Shown: piece after piece, positions 55,858 to 64,000 of the stretch
Position numbering within the stretch: the stretch's first letter is position 1
How the letters are laid out: every line of letters begins with the position of its first letter
Assembly: GCF_003351745.1 (NCBI RefSeq)
Contig: NZ_CP031222.1
Coordinates: 3,454,207-3,518,206 of the forward strand
DNA: 64,000 nucleotides
Source of the DNA: Aquirhabdus parva
Lineage (GTDB): Bacteria > Pseudomonadota > Gammaproteobacteria > Pseudomonadales > Moraxellaceae
Direction of reading: 5' to 3'
Program-made: the position numbers and the translations under genes
Notes under the pieces: generated by a model
Told to the model about the DNA's origin: nothing
Databases searched by the model: none
The model's input: only the letters and a program-made list of their open reading frames with translations

Positions 55858-56939
55858 TGTTACTTTTGCTGTTTAATTTTTTGGGGCAATTCCAACGTAC
55901 TTTTTTAGTCTTTGATTATTTAACAGTTCGTGTCGTGTTTAGCATCCTGACCTCCTTAGGTTTAAGCCTACTGATTGGTCCCGCCATGATTCGCCGTCTG
56001 CATGCCCTGAAATATGGTCAAGCCGTGCGGAACGATGGCCCACAAACCCATCTGGTCAAAACTGGTACCCCCACCATGGGCGGGATCCTGATTTTATTCA
56101 GTATCGCGGTGAGCACCTTGCTATGGTGTAACCTGTCTAATCCCTATGTCTGGATTGTGCTTGGTGTGATGGTGGTTTTTGGTACCGTAGGTTTTATGGA
56201 TGACTGGCTCAAGATCAAGCATAAAAACCCCAAAGGGCTATCCGCCAAGAAAAAATACTTCTGGACCTCGGTAGGTGCTTTGGGTGCGGGAGTCGCCTTG
56301 TTCTATCTGGCCAAATCCCCAGCCCAAACCGATCTGCTGCTCCCCTTCCTCAAGAACTACTACATTCCTCTCGGTGCAGGTTTTATTATCTTCACGTATT
56401 TGGTGATTACGGGCAGCAGTAATGCCGTCAATCTCACCGATGGTCTGGATGGCCTAGCGATTATGCCTGTGGTTTTGGTCGCGGCCGGTCTTGGGGTCTT
56501 TGCATATCTATCTGGTAATGTTGGATTTTCTCATTATTTGCATATCCCTTATATTGCGGACAACAGTGAGTTGGTCGTGATCTGTGCGGCAATGGTTGGC
56601 TCTGGGCTCGGCTTCCTCTGGTTCAACGCTCACCCCGCACAAGTCTTCATGGGCGATGTCGGCGCGCTGACCTTGGGTGCGATGCTTGGCGTGATCGCGG
56701 TCATGGTGCGTCAAGAAATGGTACTGGCGATCATGGGTGGTTTGTTTGTTGCCGAAGCCATCTCGGTTGTGCTGCAAGTCGGTTCCTACAAACTACGCAA
56801 GAAACGCGTGTTTCGTATGGCACCGCTGCACCATCACTTTGAAGAGCTGGGCTGGCCTGAGACCCGTGTGGTCGTGCGCTTCTGGATCATTACCATCATG
56901 CTGGTGCTATTAGGCCTAATGACCTTAAAGTTCCGCTAA
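55857..56939 (+). CDS. mraY: Phospho-N-acetylmuramoyl-pentapeptide transferase MraY
   Basis: The 360-residue, ten-helix membrane enzyme makes lipid I from UDP-MurNAc-pentapeptide and undecaprenyl phosphate. Motifs: [64 protein letters not shown] and the histidine loop [13 protein letters not shown]. It begins at the murF stop and ends the operon at a terminator. The usual next genes (murD, ftsW, murG, murC) are absent. Confidence 0.98.
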   Translation: MLLLLFNFLGQFQRTFLVFDYLTVRVVFSILTSLGLSLLIGPAMIRRLHALKYGQAVRNDGPQTHLVKTGTPTMGGILILFSIAVSTLLWCNLSNPYVWIVLGVMVVFGTVGFMDDWLKIKHKNPKGLSAKKKYFWTSVGALGAGVALFYLAKSPAQTDLLLPFLKNYYIPLGAGFIIFTYLVITGSSNAVNLTDGLDGLAIMPVVLVAAGLGVFAYLSGNVGFSHYLHIPYIADNSELVVICAAMVGSGLGFLWFNAHPAQVFMGDVGALTLGAMLGVIAVMVRQEMVLAIMGGLFVAEAISVVLQVGSYKLRKKRVFRMAPLHHHFEELGWPETRVVVRFWIITIMLVLLGLMTLKFR

Positions 56940-56957
56940 GTAGCCCAACCTGCATAT

Positions 56958-56989
56958 AAAAAAAAAGCCTACTCGCGTAGGTTTTTTTT
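56958..56989. terminator. Bidirectional terminator between mraY and pilS
   Basis: CCTAC/GTAGG core stem with TCGC loop, flanked by A and T runs that extend the stem; follows mraY by 19 bp and the convergent pilS by 17 bp. Confidence 0.9.
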
Positions 56990-57006
56990 ATGCGTCACTT
57001 GTAAAT

Positions 57007-58638
57007 CTATACCCCAAAGGAGATGCGGAAGCATGCGCCTTTCTCTTGTGGCACACACCATAAGGACGCACCATTGGCCTCGCAGAATGCCCGCGACAGA
57101 TAGAGCCCCAATCCTGTTCCCCCCGACTCTGTGGTGAAGAACGGCTCAAATAAAGAACTTGCCACATGCGCAGGAATACCCCCGCCTTGATCCACCACAT
57201 CCAGCATCACCAAGCCCGACTCTAAGGTTTTGACTCGGAACAAGACTTTGGGCTGCTCATGCTTTTTACTGCCGTGATGCAAGCCATTATTGACCAGATT
57301 AGTCACGACCTGTTCCAGTTGCATCGGGTCAAAGCTGACATGCAGTTGCGTAACCTCAGGATCCAGCAGCTTAATACGCAGTTGCTCCGCACTATAGGTC
57401 TGTGAATTGATGCGCTCGGTGGTATTGGGGACAAAATCGCGACAGAACTCACTTAACCACCCCAGCAGCTCAATCGTTTGCGGCTGGGAGGTATTACGTC
57501 TCGACAATTGCAGGATGTCCTCGATCATGCGATTGAGGCGCACACTTTGCTTTTGGATCATGGCCAACAGTGCGCGCTCATCGGGCTGGGTGATCGTCTC
57601 GGTCAAGAGCTCACCCGCCTGACTGATCGCTGCTAAAGGATTACGAATCTCATGCGCGATGCTTGCGGTCAAACGTCCGAGTGACGCCAGTTTTAATTGC
57701 TGGGCTTGCTGATTGGCTCGACTGAGATTTTCCAGAATCACCACAGTGGGTGCGGTTTGCATGGGTTTGATGTGTTGGCTGAGTACGGTCTGATCAAGGG
57801 TGATCAACTGCACGCTGAGCGCCACGCTTTTTTCATCTGCAACCATGATAAATGGCGTAAATTGTTCGCGGGACAATGCCGCATTAATCTGCTGATCCAA
57901 TACTGTGGACAATTGCGACAGAGTCCAGCCTTTTTCTGCATCGGGCTGATGTAGCCATTGCCGCGCAGCATCATTGATCAGCATGATGTCCTGAAACTGA
58001 TCCAGTACCAGAATCCCCGTATGCATCTGCTGAATAATATGCTGATTGATCGCCTGAAACTGGGCCGCATGCTCGCTCTGGATCTCCGCCTCTCGCTCAA
58101 CCACACGCAGACGCCGCGTGATCAACTGCCCCAGCAAGGATGTCGCCACAAAACTGACCGCCAGCAGACCAACGGAACTGGCCATTTGCAACTGGCTGCC
58201 TTGCAGTAAGGAAAAGTACAACTGCTGGTAAATGACAGCGAGTGCTGCGAGCAGTGCAATCACCATCGCACGGCCTTGCGTGAGCAAAACACTCGCCGCC
58301 ATCACCACCACCAGATACAGCATAGACAATTGCAGACTCGGTCCACCATTGGCATACAACATCAAGGTCATCGCAGTGACATCGATCACCAGCATTAAAA
58401 AAAGCTGAGTACCCTCATAGACGGGCCAGTAACGCAGTAACAAATAGCCCAGCAGTGTCGCAACGCAATAACTGGTAATGGTTTGCAGATACAGTTCAGG
58501 GTCATTTGCACCGAGAATCGAATTGTTTTGCGCCAGCAGAAACAGCATGATCAAGAAGAATGACAGCGCTATCCGGTAACAGGCATAAATAACGTTGATA
58601 CGCTGTTGAGGCGCGCTTGCAGGCGGCATAGACATCAC
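57007..58638 (-). CDS. pilS: Membrane sensor histidine kinase, PilS-like
   Basis: The 543-residue kinase has about six membrane segments in the first 180 residues, a PAS-like region (QMHTGILVLDQFQDIMLINDAARQWL), and a dimerisation/phosphoacceptor helix with His329 (SIAHEIRNPLAAISQ). The ATP-binding domain follows (LVNNGLHHG, DVVDQGGGIP, GGTGLGLYLSRAFCEANG). Architecture and length fit PilS, which reads pilin levels in the inner membrane. Its presumed partner PilR is encoded about 8 kb away. The gene just upstream on the same strand is a GacA-type regulator, 37 bp from pilS, so crossed wiring is possible. Confidence 0.85.
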   Translation of the reverse strand: MMSMPPASAPQQRINVIYACYRIALSFFLIMLFLLAQNNSILGANDPELYLQTITSYCVATLLGYLLLRYWPVYEGTQLFLMLVIDVTAMTLMLYANGGPSLQLSMLYLVVVMAASVLLTQGRAMVIALLAALAVIYQQLYFSLLQGSQLQMASSVGLLAVSFVATSLLGQLITRRLRVVEREAEIQSEHAAQFQAINQHIIQQMHTGILVLDQFQDIMLINDAARQWLHQPDAEKGWTLSQLSTVLDQQINAALSREQFTPFIMVADEKSVALSVQLITLDQTVLSQHIKPMQTAPTVVILENLSRANQQAQQLKLASLGRLTASIAHEIRNPLAAISQAGELLTETITQPDERALLAMIQKQSVRLNRMIEDILQLSRRNTSQPQTIELLGWLSEFCRDFVPNTTERINSQTYSAEQLRIKLLDPEVTQLHVSFDPMQLEQVVTNLVNNGLHHGSKKHEQPKVLFRVKTLESGLVMLDVVDQGGGIPAHVASSLFEPFFTTESGGTGLGLYLSRAFCEANGASLWCVPQEKGACFRISFGV

Positions 58639-58675
58639 CGAAGAATGAACAATAGAATCAAGTCCGACATAATGC

Positions 58676-59311
58676 TTACGGCGTGATTAACCGATAGCGC
58701 ATCGCCAGATGGGTCAGTTTCACATCACTATCAATCTGAAGTTTCTCAAAAATGCGGTAGCGATAGGTATTTACCGTTTTGACACTGACGAACAAGCGAT
58801 CGGCAATCTCTTGCGCACTCACACAGTTCACCACCATCATGGCGACTTGCATTTCACGCTCAGACAATAAATCAAAAGGAGAGTTTTGTTGATCGGATAA
58901 ATAGCTCGACGCTAACTGCTCAGCAATATCCGCACTGAAATACTTGCCACCCTGCATGACTTTACGAATGGCACGCACCATTTCATCAAGCGGTGCGCCT
59001 TTGGTGATATAGCCACTGGCACCTGCTTTGAGTAATAAAGAAGGATATGGCTCTTCACTGAGTCCACTGACCGCCAAGACTTTGATGCCTGTAACCGATT
59101 GAATCAATCGCCGTGTGGTTTCTACGCCACCAATCCCAGGCATGTTGACATCCAGAAGCACGACATCAGGTTGATGCTGACGCGCAAGCTCAATAGCCTG
59201 TTCACCAGATTCCGCCTCACCAACCACTTGAATCTCTGGGGTATCCACCAGCATCCGGCAAATGCCAGTGCGTACCAGTTCGTGATCATCTACCACTAAA
59301 ACTTTGATCAA
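58676..59311 (-). CDS. gacA: LuxR-type response regulator, GacA/UvrY family
   Basis: Start chosen as TTG at 59311, because GGAGAGG lies 5 nt upstream and the product MIKVLVVDDHELVRTGICRM then matches GacA/UvrY in start and length (211 residues). An open frame to 59407 would add 32 unrelated residues. The receiver has Asp54 as phospho-acceptor (VVLLDVNMPG) and a Lys in GYITKG. The C-terminal LuxR helix-turn-helix is ISAQEIADRLF-like (SEREMQVAMMVVN, VSVKTVNTYRYRIFEKL). GacA-type regulators drive small RNAs that titrate CsrA/RsmA. No GacS-type hybrid kinase is in the window. It is upstream of pilS. Confidence 0.85.
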   Translation of the reverse strand: MIKVLVVDDHELVRTGICRMLVDTPEIQVVGEAESGEQAIELARQHQPDVVLLDVNMPGIGGVETTRRLIQSVTGIKVLAVSGLSEEPYPSLLLKAGASGYITKGAPLDEMVRAIRKVMQGGKYFSADIAEQLASSYLSDQQNSPFDLLSEREMQVAMMVVNCVSAQEIADRLFVSVKTVNTYRYRIFEKLQIDSDVKLTHLAMRYRLITP

Positions 59312-59657
59312 TTGTGCCTCTCCATTTGCATGACTTTCAAATACCGCCATTTTTGATGAGCTTGTATTGATCAAAATGACCCTGTTAAGACGGTCCATTG
59401 TGAACAAATCGGCTGTTTCAAAAAATTATTGTTCTAATCGGATTTCTTTGTTTATCCCAGACGCAATATAGCACCACCATTGATCAATTATCTATGCTAT
59501 CGCTGACTTAATCCGCATGATTTAAGTACTGCGACGATACAATTCATGGCCCTACGTTTACATGTCATCGGGTTAAATCATTTCATGATGTATTATTTTG
59601 CAGATTGTAGTTGATATTCGGCTCACTTGTATGCTATTTAAGCAGCATTAGATGCGA

Positions 59658-59675
59658 TTTGTTTCATGAAACAAA
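59658..59675. promoter_or_regulatory. 18-bp perfect palindrome upstream of pbpG
   Basis: TTTGTTTCATGAAACAAA is fully symmetric. A related half-match TTCATGTAA lies at 59692-59700, 29 bp centre to centre. Both are in the gap between the GacA-type gene and pbpG, upstream of the terminator-like structure at 59740-59780. Confidence 0.5.
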
Positions 59676-59780
59676 CATTATGTAAAAGTGCTTCATGTAA
59701 CAATACTGATTAAACGTCTCTCCCGCGGAGGCGGCAGCAAAAAACGTAAGGCAGCGCAGCGTGCGTTCAGCGTTTTTTTT
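59676..59780 (+). ncRNA. Candidate small RNA with intrinsic terminator
   Basis: A GC-rich stretch with a CTCC/GGAG hairpin (59720-59730) is followed by AAAAAACG ... CGTTTTTTTT (59739-59780). This is an imperfect long stem with a T run, as at the end of a small RNA. No ORF precedes the terminator on the plus strand for over 350 bp, so it does not end a known gene. The 5' end is unknown, and an approximate boundary is given. It could also stop reverse transcription or be a leader of pbpG. Confidence 0.3.
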
Positions 59781-59987
59781 GTGATGGATCACAACATAAT
59801 CTGATGACGTAACCTATACACCTCACCAGCAGTGTACATGAATGGAAGCCCCTATTCTGTCGGGCTTCATACTGCATTTTCTGGTGCTAGGCACTTGTTT
59901 TTAATTGATTAGACGGAATCTATAGAGTATGAGCAGATCAAATATGCGGCGACCTATAGATGATGTTTTTGCAAGGAATTGAAGCCC

Positions 59988-61160
59988 ATGAACACTCCTT
60001 TATTGCATGATGCAGCAACACATCCGGGCAGTATTGCTGATCAAATCATTGATCGTGGTCAAATCACGCGCCCGTTACTTCGTGGCACTGTGACTCTGGG
60101 GCTGATCTCTTGGCTCTTTGCAGCACAAGCACACGCCAACTTACAGATTAGCCAAAGTACAGTCCATCCAACGACTGCTGCGAACAATGGCCAGATCACA
60201 TGGTCTAATGATTCCAATAGTCGCGCCAGTCGTCTGATGCATAATGACAGCGATGAAGACGATGATTCACCGCCAGCCAGTCTAACGGTCGATATCCGCA
60301 CCCTGCCCAAAGCACCGGTCAGCCGATCTGGATCGCTATCTGGACTGATCGAAAGCGTACGCGATAAAGTCACCGGCAATAGCAGTGATACGCAAACGGC
60401 ACTGTCATTGAATGCCAATGCTGCATTGGTGATGGATAGTAATACTGGCGAAGTGTTGTATGGTAAAAATATAGACCTCGTCCGCCCGATGGCCTCGATC
60501 ACCAAGCTGATGACCGCGATGGTCACCTTGGATGCACGCATGCCGATGGATGAAAAAATTACCCTGCAGCCTGAAGACTTTGAAGGCCCGAAAAGAGCCA
60601 GTTCCAGTCTGCGTCCTTTCCAGACCTATAACCGTGCTGAAGTTTTACTCCTTGCACTGATGAAGTCTGAGAATCCCGCCGCTGCGGCATTGGCACGCAC
60701 CTATAGTCAAGGTCGCACCAGCTTTATGGCGCATATGAACAGCAAGGCCAAGACTTTGGGCATGAACACCGCTTTTTTTGGTGATCCCACAGGTCTGGAT
60801 AACCGTAATTCAGCCTCACCGCGCGACTTGGCAAAAATGGTGAAAGCCGCTTATGAGTATGAAGTAATTCGCCGCTTCAGTACCACGGCTGAGCACGATT
60901 TCTTCAATGACAACGGCATCCTGCATGCACGCAACACCAATGCCTTAGTTCGTGAAGGACAGTGGGATATCGGTCTATCCAAGACTGGTTATATCAGTGA
61001 AGCAGGACGCTGTGTGGTGATGCAGGCTCGTGTTAACCAACGTCCGACTGTAATCGTGCTGATGGATGCGCAATCCTCACAAGGACGCACAGGCGATGCC
61101 AACCGCATCATGTCTTGGCTGGGTAATATCTTCCAAGGCAATGCGTCAAACGCCAATTAA
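59988..61160 (+). CDS. pbpG: D-alanyl-D-alanine endopeptidase PbpG (PBP7/8)
   Basis: The 390-residue low-molecular-mass PBP of the S11 family has a signal segment (LGLISWLFAAQAHA), a ~90-residue Ser/Asp-rich linker, then the catalytic domain with nucleophile Ser170 in MASITKLMT, the SEN motif (KSENPAA) and KTG (LSKTGYISEAGRC). It cuts DD-crosslinks in peptidoglycan. The ATG at 59988 has AAGGA 10 nt upstream; a TTG at 59979 is too close to that site. PBP7/8 contributes to serum survival in Acinetobacter. A terminator follows. Confidence 0.94.
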   Translation: MNTPLLHDAATHPGSIADQIIDRGQITRPLLRGTVTLGLISWLFAAQAHANLQISQSTVHPTTAANNGQITWSNDSNSRASRLMHNDSDEDDDSPPASLTVDIRTLPKAPVSRSGSLSGLIESVRDKVTGNSSDTQTALSLNANAALVMDSNTGEVLYGKNIDLVRPMASITKLMTAMVTLDARMPMDEKITLQPEDFEGPKRASSSLRPFQTYNRAEVLLLALMKSENPAAAALARTYSQGRTSFMAHMNSKAKTLGMNTAFFGDPTGLDNRNSASPRDLAKMVKAAYEYEVIRRFSTTAEHDFFNDNGILHARNTNALVREGQWDIGLSKTGYISEAGRCVVMQARVNQRPTVIVLMDAQSSQGRTGDANRIMSWLGNIFQGNASNAN

Positions 61161-61184
61161 TACTTCGTCAAATTTCATCACGTC

Positions 61185-61209
61185 TAGCCTCATCATTTTG
61201 GTGAGGCTA
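61185..61209 (+). terminator. Probable terminator of pbpG
   Basis: TAGCCTCA/TGAGGCTA 8-bp stem with a 9-nt loop, followed by AACTTTCTTT, 24 bp after the stop codon. Confidence 0.7.
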
Positions 61210-61510
61210 AACTTTCTTTAAAACACCTTCATCAATAAACACCGCTCTCTATTTTCATACGCACTCCCTTGCATTCATTCTTGTCGCCTCAAAATAAACC
61301 ATGTAGTACGCACGTTTGAGACTATCCGTAAAGTCGCCAGTGTAATATGCTTTGCAGTTCTAGATGTTTAAACGATTTGATAACAGTCGCATAAGTCCTT
61401 TTATCCGAAGCGATTGAATGCTTTCACCTTTGCCTACAGGCATGCATGATCCGATTGGTCTGACTCAGACCAGACTGGACGATATCCATGAACACGATGA
61501 GTGAACCACA
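61210..61510. other. Intergenic region upstream of gshA
   Basis: About 300 bp with no credible gene. The only marked structure is TGGTCTGA-C-TCAGACCA (61456-61472), a 17-bp near-palindrome 38 bp before the gshA ATG. Confidence 0.5.
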
Positions 61511-63187
61511 ATGAGTGAAACGATGGCCAATCAGACCACCACAGAACAATCACCGATTATTCCCCAGTGGCTAAAGCCTGAACACCTCAAAGGCATGAAA
61601 CGCGGTATCGAAAAAGAATCGCTGCGCATGCAAGCCGATGGTCATGTCGCACAGACCGATCATCCTGCACAACTGGGCTCCGCGCTCACTCATCCACGGA
61701 TTACCACGGATTATTCTGAAGCCTTGCTGGAGCTCATTACACCGCCTTGCGACACGCCGCAAGCCGCTTTGGATTGTCTACGCGATTTGCATCAGGTCAC
61801 CGCTCAAGCACTGCCTGAAGGAGAAACCCTCTGGCCACTATCCATGCCGTGTATGCTGGATAAAGACGAGGAAAAGATCCGTTTAGCCGCCTATGGTTCA
61901 TCGAATCTGGGAAAATTCAAAACCCTCTATCGCCGAGGCTTGGGTGTACGCTATGGTCGTCGTATGCAGACCATTGCCGGGATTCATTACAATCTCTCCT
62001 TCCCCAATACCTTATGGCAAGCCTGGCAGCAAGAACTGGCGCTGCATCCGGTCAACACCAACCCAACGTATGATGCCGAATGCACTCCGCCATCAGCTAC
62101 ACCCTTATCCCTACAAGACTTTGCCAGCGAAAAATATTTTGGCTTGATTCGAAATTTCATCCGCATGACGCCAATGGTGATCTATTTGCTGGGCGCCAGC
62201 CCTGCGGTTTGTGCTTGCTTCTTGAAAGGCCGTGAACATCATTTACAACAACTGATGGATGGCACCTTGTACTTGCCTTACGCCACAGCGTTACGAATGG
62301 GCAAGCTGGGCTATCAAAACAATGCACAGCGCAGTCTCGGCATTCACTATAACTGTTTGCGGGCTTATGTTGCAGGCCTTAAGCGCGCCATTGGCGATGT
62401 CTATCCGCCATTTACTGCGCTTGGACTGGATGATGCACAAGGTCAACCGCTGCAAATTAACGACCATATCCTACAGCTAGAGAATGAATACTACAGCTTG
62501 ATCCGCCCTAAGCAGATTGCTGAAGCTGGTGAGACTCCCTCTGCTGCATTAGCAGCACGCGGTGTGGCTTATGTCGAACTGCGCGCCGTGGATCTTGATC
62601 CATTTACCGATGTCGGGATCAGCTTGGCGACCGCCAGCTTCTTAGAAGTACTTGCGCTGTACTGCCTGCTCTCGCCAAGCCCGCTCTTGCTGTTTGGTGA
62701 AGAAGAACGCATCGCGCGTAATCAAGCACGCGTCGTGGATCAAGGACGTCTGGCAGGTCTAACTGTCGAAACAGCAACGGGTGAAGAAGTATTTAGCATG
62801 TGGGTTGCACAGCACTTAAGTGCCATGCTGCCTGTCGCCGCACTATTGGATAGTGCACACGGCGGGAGTGACTATCAAGACAGCCTGAAGGTTATGCAAA
62901 CCCGCCTGGATCACCCTGAGCAAACTCTGTCGGCACGCGTGTTGGCCAAGACTGAATCCAAAGGCATCTGGCGCTTTGGCTATGAACTGGCTCAACAATA
63001 CGGCACCCAGTTTAAAAATCTTCCTCTATCGGAATCGGTTGCAGCGGAATACGCAGAGTTCGCAAAACAATCAAGAATACAACAGAATGCCATCGAAAAT
63101 AGCGATACGATCAGCTTCCGCGAATATCTTGAACGCTGGCGTACTGTGCCCGTTTCGGACGCTGAAAAGATCGTGCAGAATGCTTAA
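61511..63187 (+). CDS. gshA: Glutamate--cysteine ligase, type 1
   Basis: Catalyses ATP-dependent formation of gamma-glutamylcysteine, the first step of glutathione synthesis. The 558-residue protein has GIEKESLRMQADGHVAQTDHP, TTDYSEALLELITPP, the AGIHYNLSFP active-site strand and YVELRAVDLDPF, all of the proteobacterial type 1 family. It is slightly longer than E. coli GshA (518) mainly at the N- and C-termini. The ribosome-binding site is weak (GAGTGA). gshB is not adjacent. Confidence 0.97.
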   Translation: MSETMANQTTTEQSPIIPQWLKPEHLKGMKRGIEKESLRMQADGHVAQTDHPAQLGSALTHPRITTDYSEALLELITPPCDTPQAALDCLRDLHQVTAQALPEGETLWPLSMPCMLDKDEEKIRLAAYGSSNLGKFKTLYRRGLGVRYGRRMQTIAGIHYNLSFPNTLWQAWQQELALHPVNTNPTYDAECTPPSATPLSLQDFASEKYFGLIRNFIRMTPMVIYLLGASPAVCACFLKGREHHLQQLMDGTLYLPYATALRMGKLGYQNNAQRSLGIHYNCLRAYVAGLKRAIGDVYPPFTALGLDDAQGQPLQINDHILQLENEYYSLIRPKQIAEAGETPSAALAARGVAYVELRAVDLDPFTDVGISLATASFLEVLALYCLLSPSPLLLFGEEERIARNQARVVDQGRLAGLTVETATGEEVFSMWVAQHLSAMLPVAALLDSAHGGSDYQDSLKVMQTRLDHPEQTLSARVLAKTESKGIWRFGYELAQQYGTQFKNLPLSESVAAEYAEFAKQSRIQQNAIENSDTISFREYLERWRTVPVSDAEKIVQNA

Positions 63188-63244
63188 TCGCACGCTTAAC
63201 CTTTAATCCGTAATTGATGTATTGTATTTTTGAGGACAACCGCT

Positions 63245-63757
63245 ATGGCCCGACGCAGCACACAGGGACTGAGTTATCGACGTGTCAGCTTTGGTCTATT
63301 TTTAGCCAGTGTTGCGGGCATGGGCTTCGCGCTCTACCTCCAACACTTCCAACATCTTGATCCCTGCCCACTGTGTATTTTTCAGCGCATCGGCTTGATG
63401 ATCATGGGCTTCGTTGCGCTAATTGCCGCGCTACACAACCCGAAAAGTCTATTTGGCCGCCGCTTCTATAGCCTGCTTGCCACACTGGGCATTCTATGGT
63501 CGGTTGGTGTAGCAGGTCGTCATGTCTGGCTACAGCATTTACCCCCAGAAGACGTCCCCGCTTGTGGCCCTGGCTTAGACTACTGGTTACAGGTCTTCCC
63601 ACTGCAAAGCGTTGTACAAAAAGTGCTGCATGGTTCGGGTGAATGCGCCAAAGTGGATTGGACATTACTCGGCTGGTCCTTGCCGCATTGGGGATTGTTG
63701 TTCTTTACCGGACTATTGCTCATCAATCTTTGGCAACTGACTCGCCGTAGCCGATAA
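63245..63757 (+). CDS. dsbB: Disulfide bond formation protein DsbB
   Basis: The 170-residue inner-membrane protein has four hydrophobic helices. A CPLC redox pair lies after the first helix (HLDPCPLCIFQRIG), with the second periplasmic pair at ACGPGL and GECAKVDW. It reoxidises DsbA using quinone. The ATG at 63245 has GAGGA 8 nt upstream; the TTG at 63230 overlaps it. A terminator follows 16 bp after the stop. Confidence 0.96.
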   Translation: MARRSTQGLSYRRVSFGLFLASVAGMGFALYLQHFQHLDPCPLCIFQRIGLMIMGFVALIAALHNPKSLFGRRFYSLLATLGILWSVGVAGRHVWLQHLPPEDVPACGPGLDYWLQVFPLQSVVQKVLHGSGECAKVDWTLLGWSLPHWGLLFFTGLLLINLWQLTRRSR

Positions 63758-63773
63758 GTCGCTTCCAAAACAA

Positions 63774-63804
63774 AAAAAACCGTCCTGAATTGGGCGGTTT
63801 TTTT
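63774..63804. terminator. Terminator between dsbB and the DUF937 gene
   Basis: AAAAAACCG-T-CC / GG-G-CGGTTTTTT hairpin with a TGAATT loop; A and T runs allow use in both directions for the convergent pair. Confidence 0.9.
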
Positions 63805-63849
63805 ATGAGTGATAGATCTATCAGCACAACACTAACAGATTATTATCAA

Positions 63850-64000
63850 TCATTTACCAAACAAACCGCCTAGCTGACCTAAGATCGCACCAATTTCATT
63901 GTCAGCCGCACCTGCCGTTGAGGTATCGCCATTTGGTGTCAATTGATTGATCACATGAGGGAGCAATGAAGCCAATCCATTTTGTACCGCTTCTGGACTC
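63850..64000 (-). CDS. DUF937 (YidB-like) protein, C-terminal end only
   Basis: The minus strand is open from the window edge to a TGA at 63850-63852 and encodes about 49 residues: SPEAVQNGLASLLPHVINQL, a short Asn/Thr/Gly/Ala linker, and EIGAILGQLGGLFGK. The GLASLLPHVINQLTPNG pattern and the Gly-rich helix end are typical of YidB-like DUF937 proteins, whose function is not established. The rest lies beyond the window. Confidence 0.75.
   Translation of the reverse strand, partial: SPEAVQNGLASLLPHVINQLTPNGDTSTAGAADNEIGAILGQLGGLFGK

Larger units (their letters stand above)
59312..59987. other. Long structured intergenic region between the GacA-type gene and pbpG
   Basis: 676 bp without a credible gene. 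It holds the palindrome at 59658-59675, the terminator-like structure ending at 59780, and a hairpin GAAGCCC/GGGCTTC at 59845-59868 in the likely pbpG leader. The GAAGCCC arm recurs at 59981-59987 directly before the pbpG start codon. Confidence 0.6.

Noticed and set aside
59676-59780. CsrB/RsmY-like CsrA-titrating RNA
   Set aside because: Such RNAs carry many GGA loops; here only one GGA was noticed in a hairpin and no GacA box upstream, so only a generic small-RNA candidate is listed.

Overview
The window is a chromosomal segment of a gammaproteobacterium, most likely a member of the Moraxellaceae related to Acinetobacter but with a higher GC content (near 50% by eye). This rests on gene content and order. 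A pilS-like kinase, a GacA-type regulator and pbpG lie side by side. The rsmH-ftsL-ftsI-murE-murF-mraY block stands alone without mraZ or the later dcw genes. There is an AdeT-like solute-binding protein, NadV-type NAD salvage, a DesC/DesB-like desaturase pair, and several Baeyer-Villiger-type monooxygenases. No phage, insertion sequence, CRISPR array, rRNA or tRNA gene was found.

Layout. 1-3765: RNA repair module, with rtcB and the start of rtcA on the minus strand behind a well-formed sigma-54 promoter, and the sigma-54 activator gene rtcR divergent. 4002-5506: an AdeT-like periplasmic binding protein and a YidD-family protein with a Cys/Asp-rich tail. 5628-8866: a nicotinamide salvage operon (PRPP synthetase paralogue, nadV, nrtR) behind a perfect 31-bp palindrome. 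8959-14761: an esterase/SDR/SRPBCC/flavin monooxygenase operon with a divergent TetR gene, then an extended SDR. 14829-17897: fatty acid desaturase and its ferredoxin-reductase partner with a divergent TetR, resembling desCB/desT. 17929-25485: a TonB-dependent receptor, a large Ig-repeat lipoprotein and a lytic transglycosylase. 25754-35689: transporters (two LysE/RhtB exporters, an MFS pump, DctA), rpe, a tautomerase-like protein, PpiC, a second flavin monooxygenase with its TetR, and a glutathione transferase. 35695-41307: putA with a divergent Lrp-type regulator, an SDR and a VOC protein. 41407-41533: an array of four stem-loops. 41534-49184: guaA, gpmI, an S41 protease, a TPR-like lipoprotein and pilR. 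49185-56939: the rsmH-to-mraY division and peptidoglycan operon. 57007-61160: pilS, a GacA-type regulator, and pbpG. 61511-64000: gshA, dsbB and the 3' end of a DUF937 gene.

Several units form regulator-target pairs with visible DNA signals: RtcR and the sigma-54 promoter; NrtR, with a degenerate Nudix box, and the palindrome at 5628-5658; the TetR at 34134 and the palindrome at 34839-34854; the desT-like TetR and the inverted repeat at 17132-17145. The most interesting unexplained structures are the stem-loop array beside guaA, the palindrome plus terminator-like leader ahead of the TonB receptor, and the long structured gap between the GacA-type gene and pbpG, which may hold a small RNA. 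I did not find a multi-gene system that I could call new. Most of the window is recognisable metabolism, envelope and cell-division genes.
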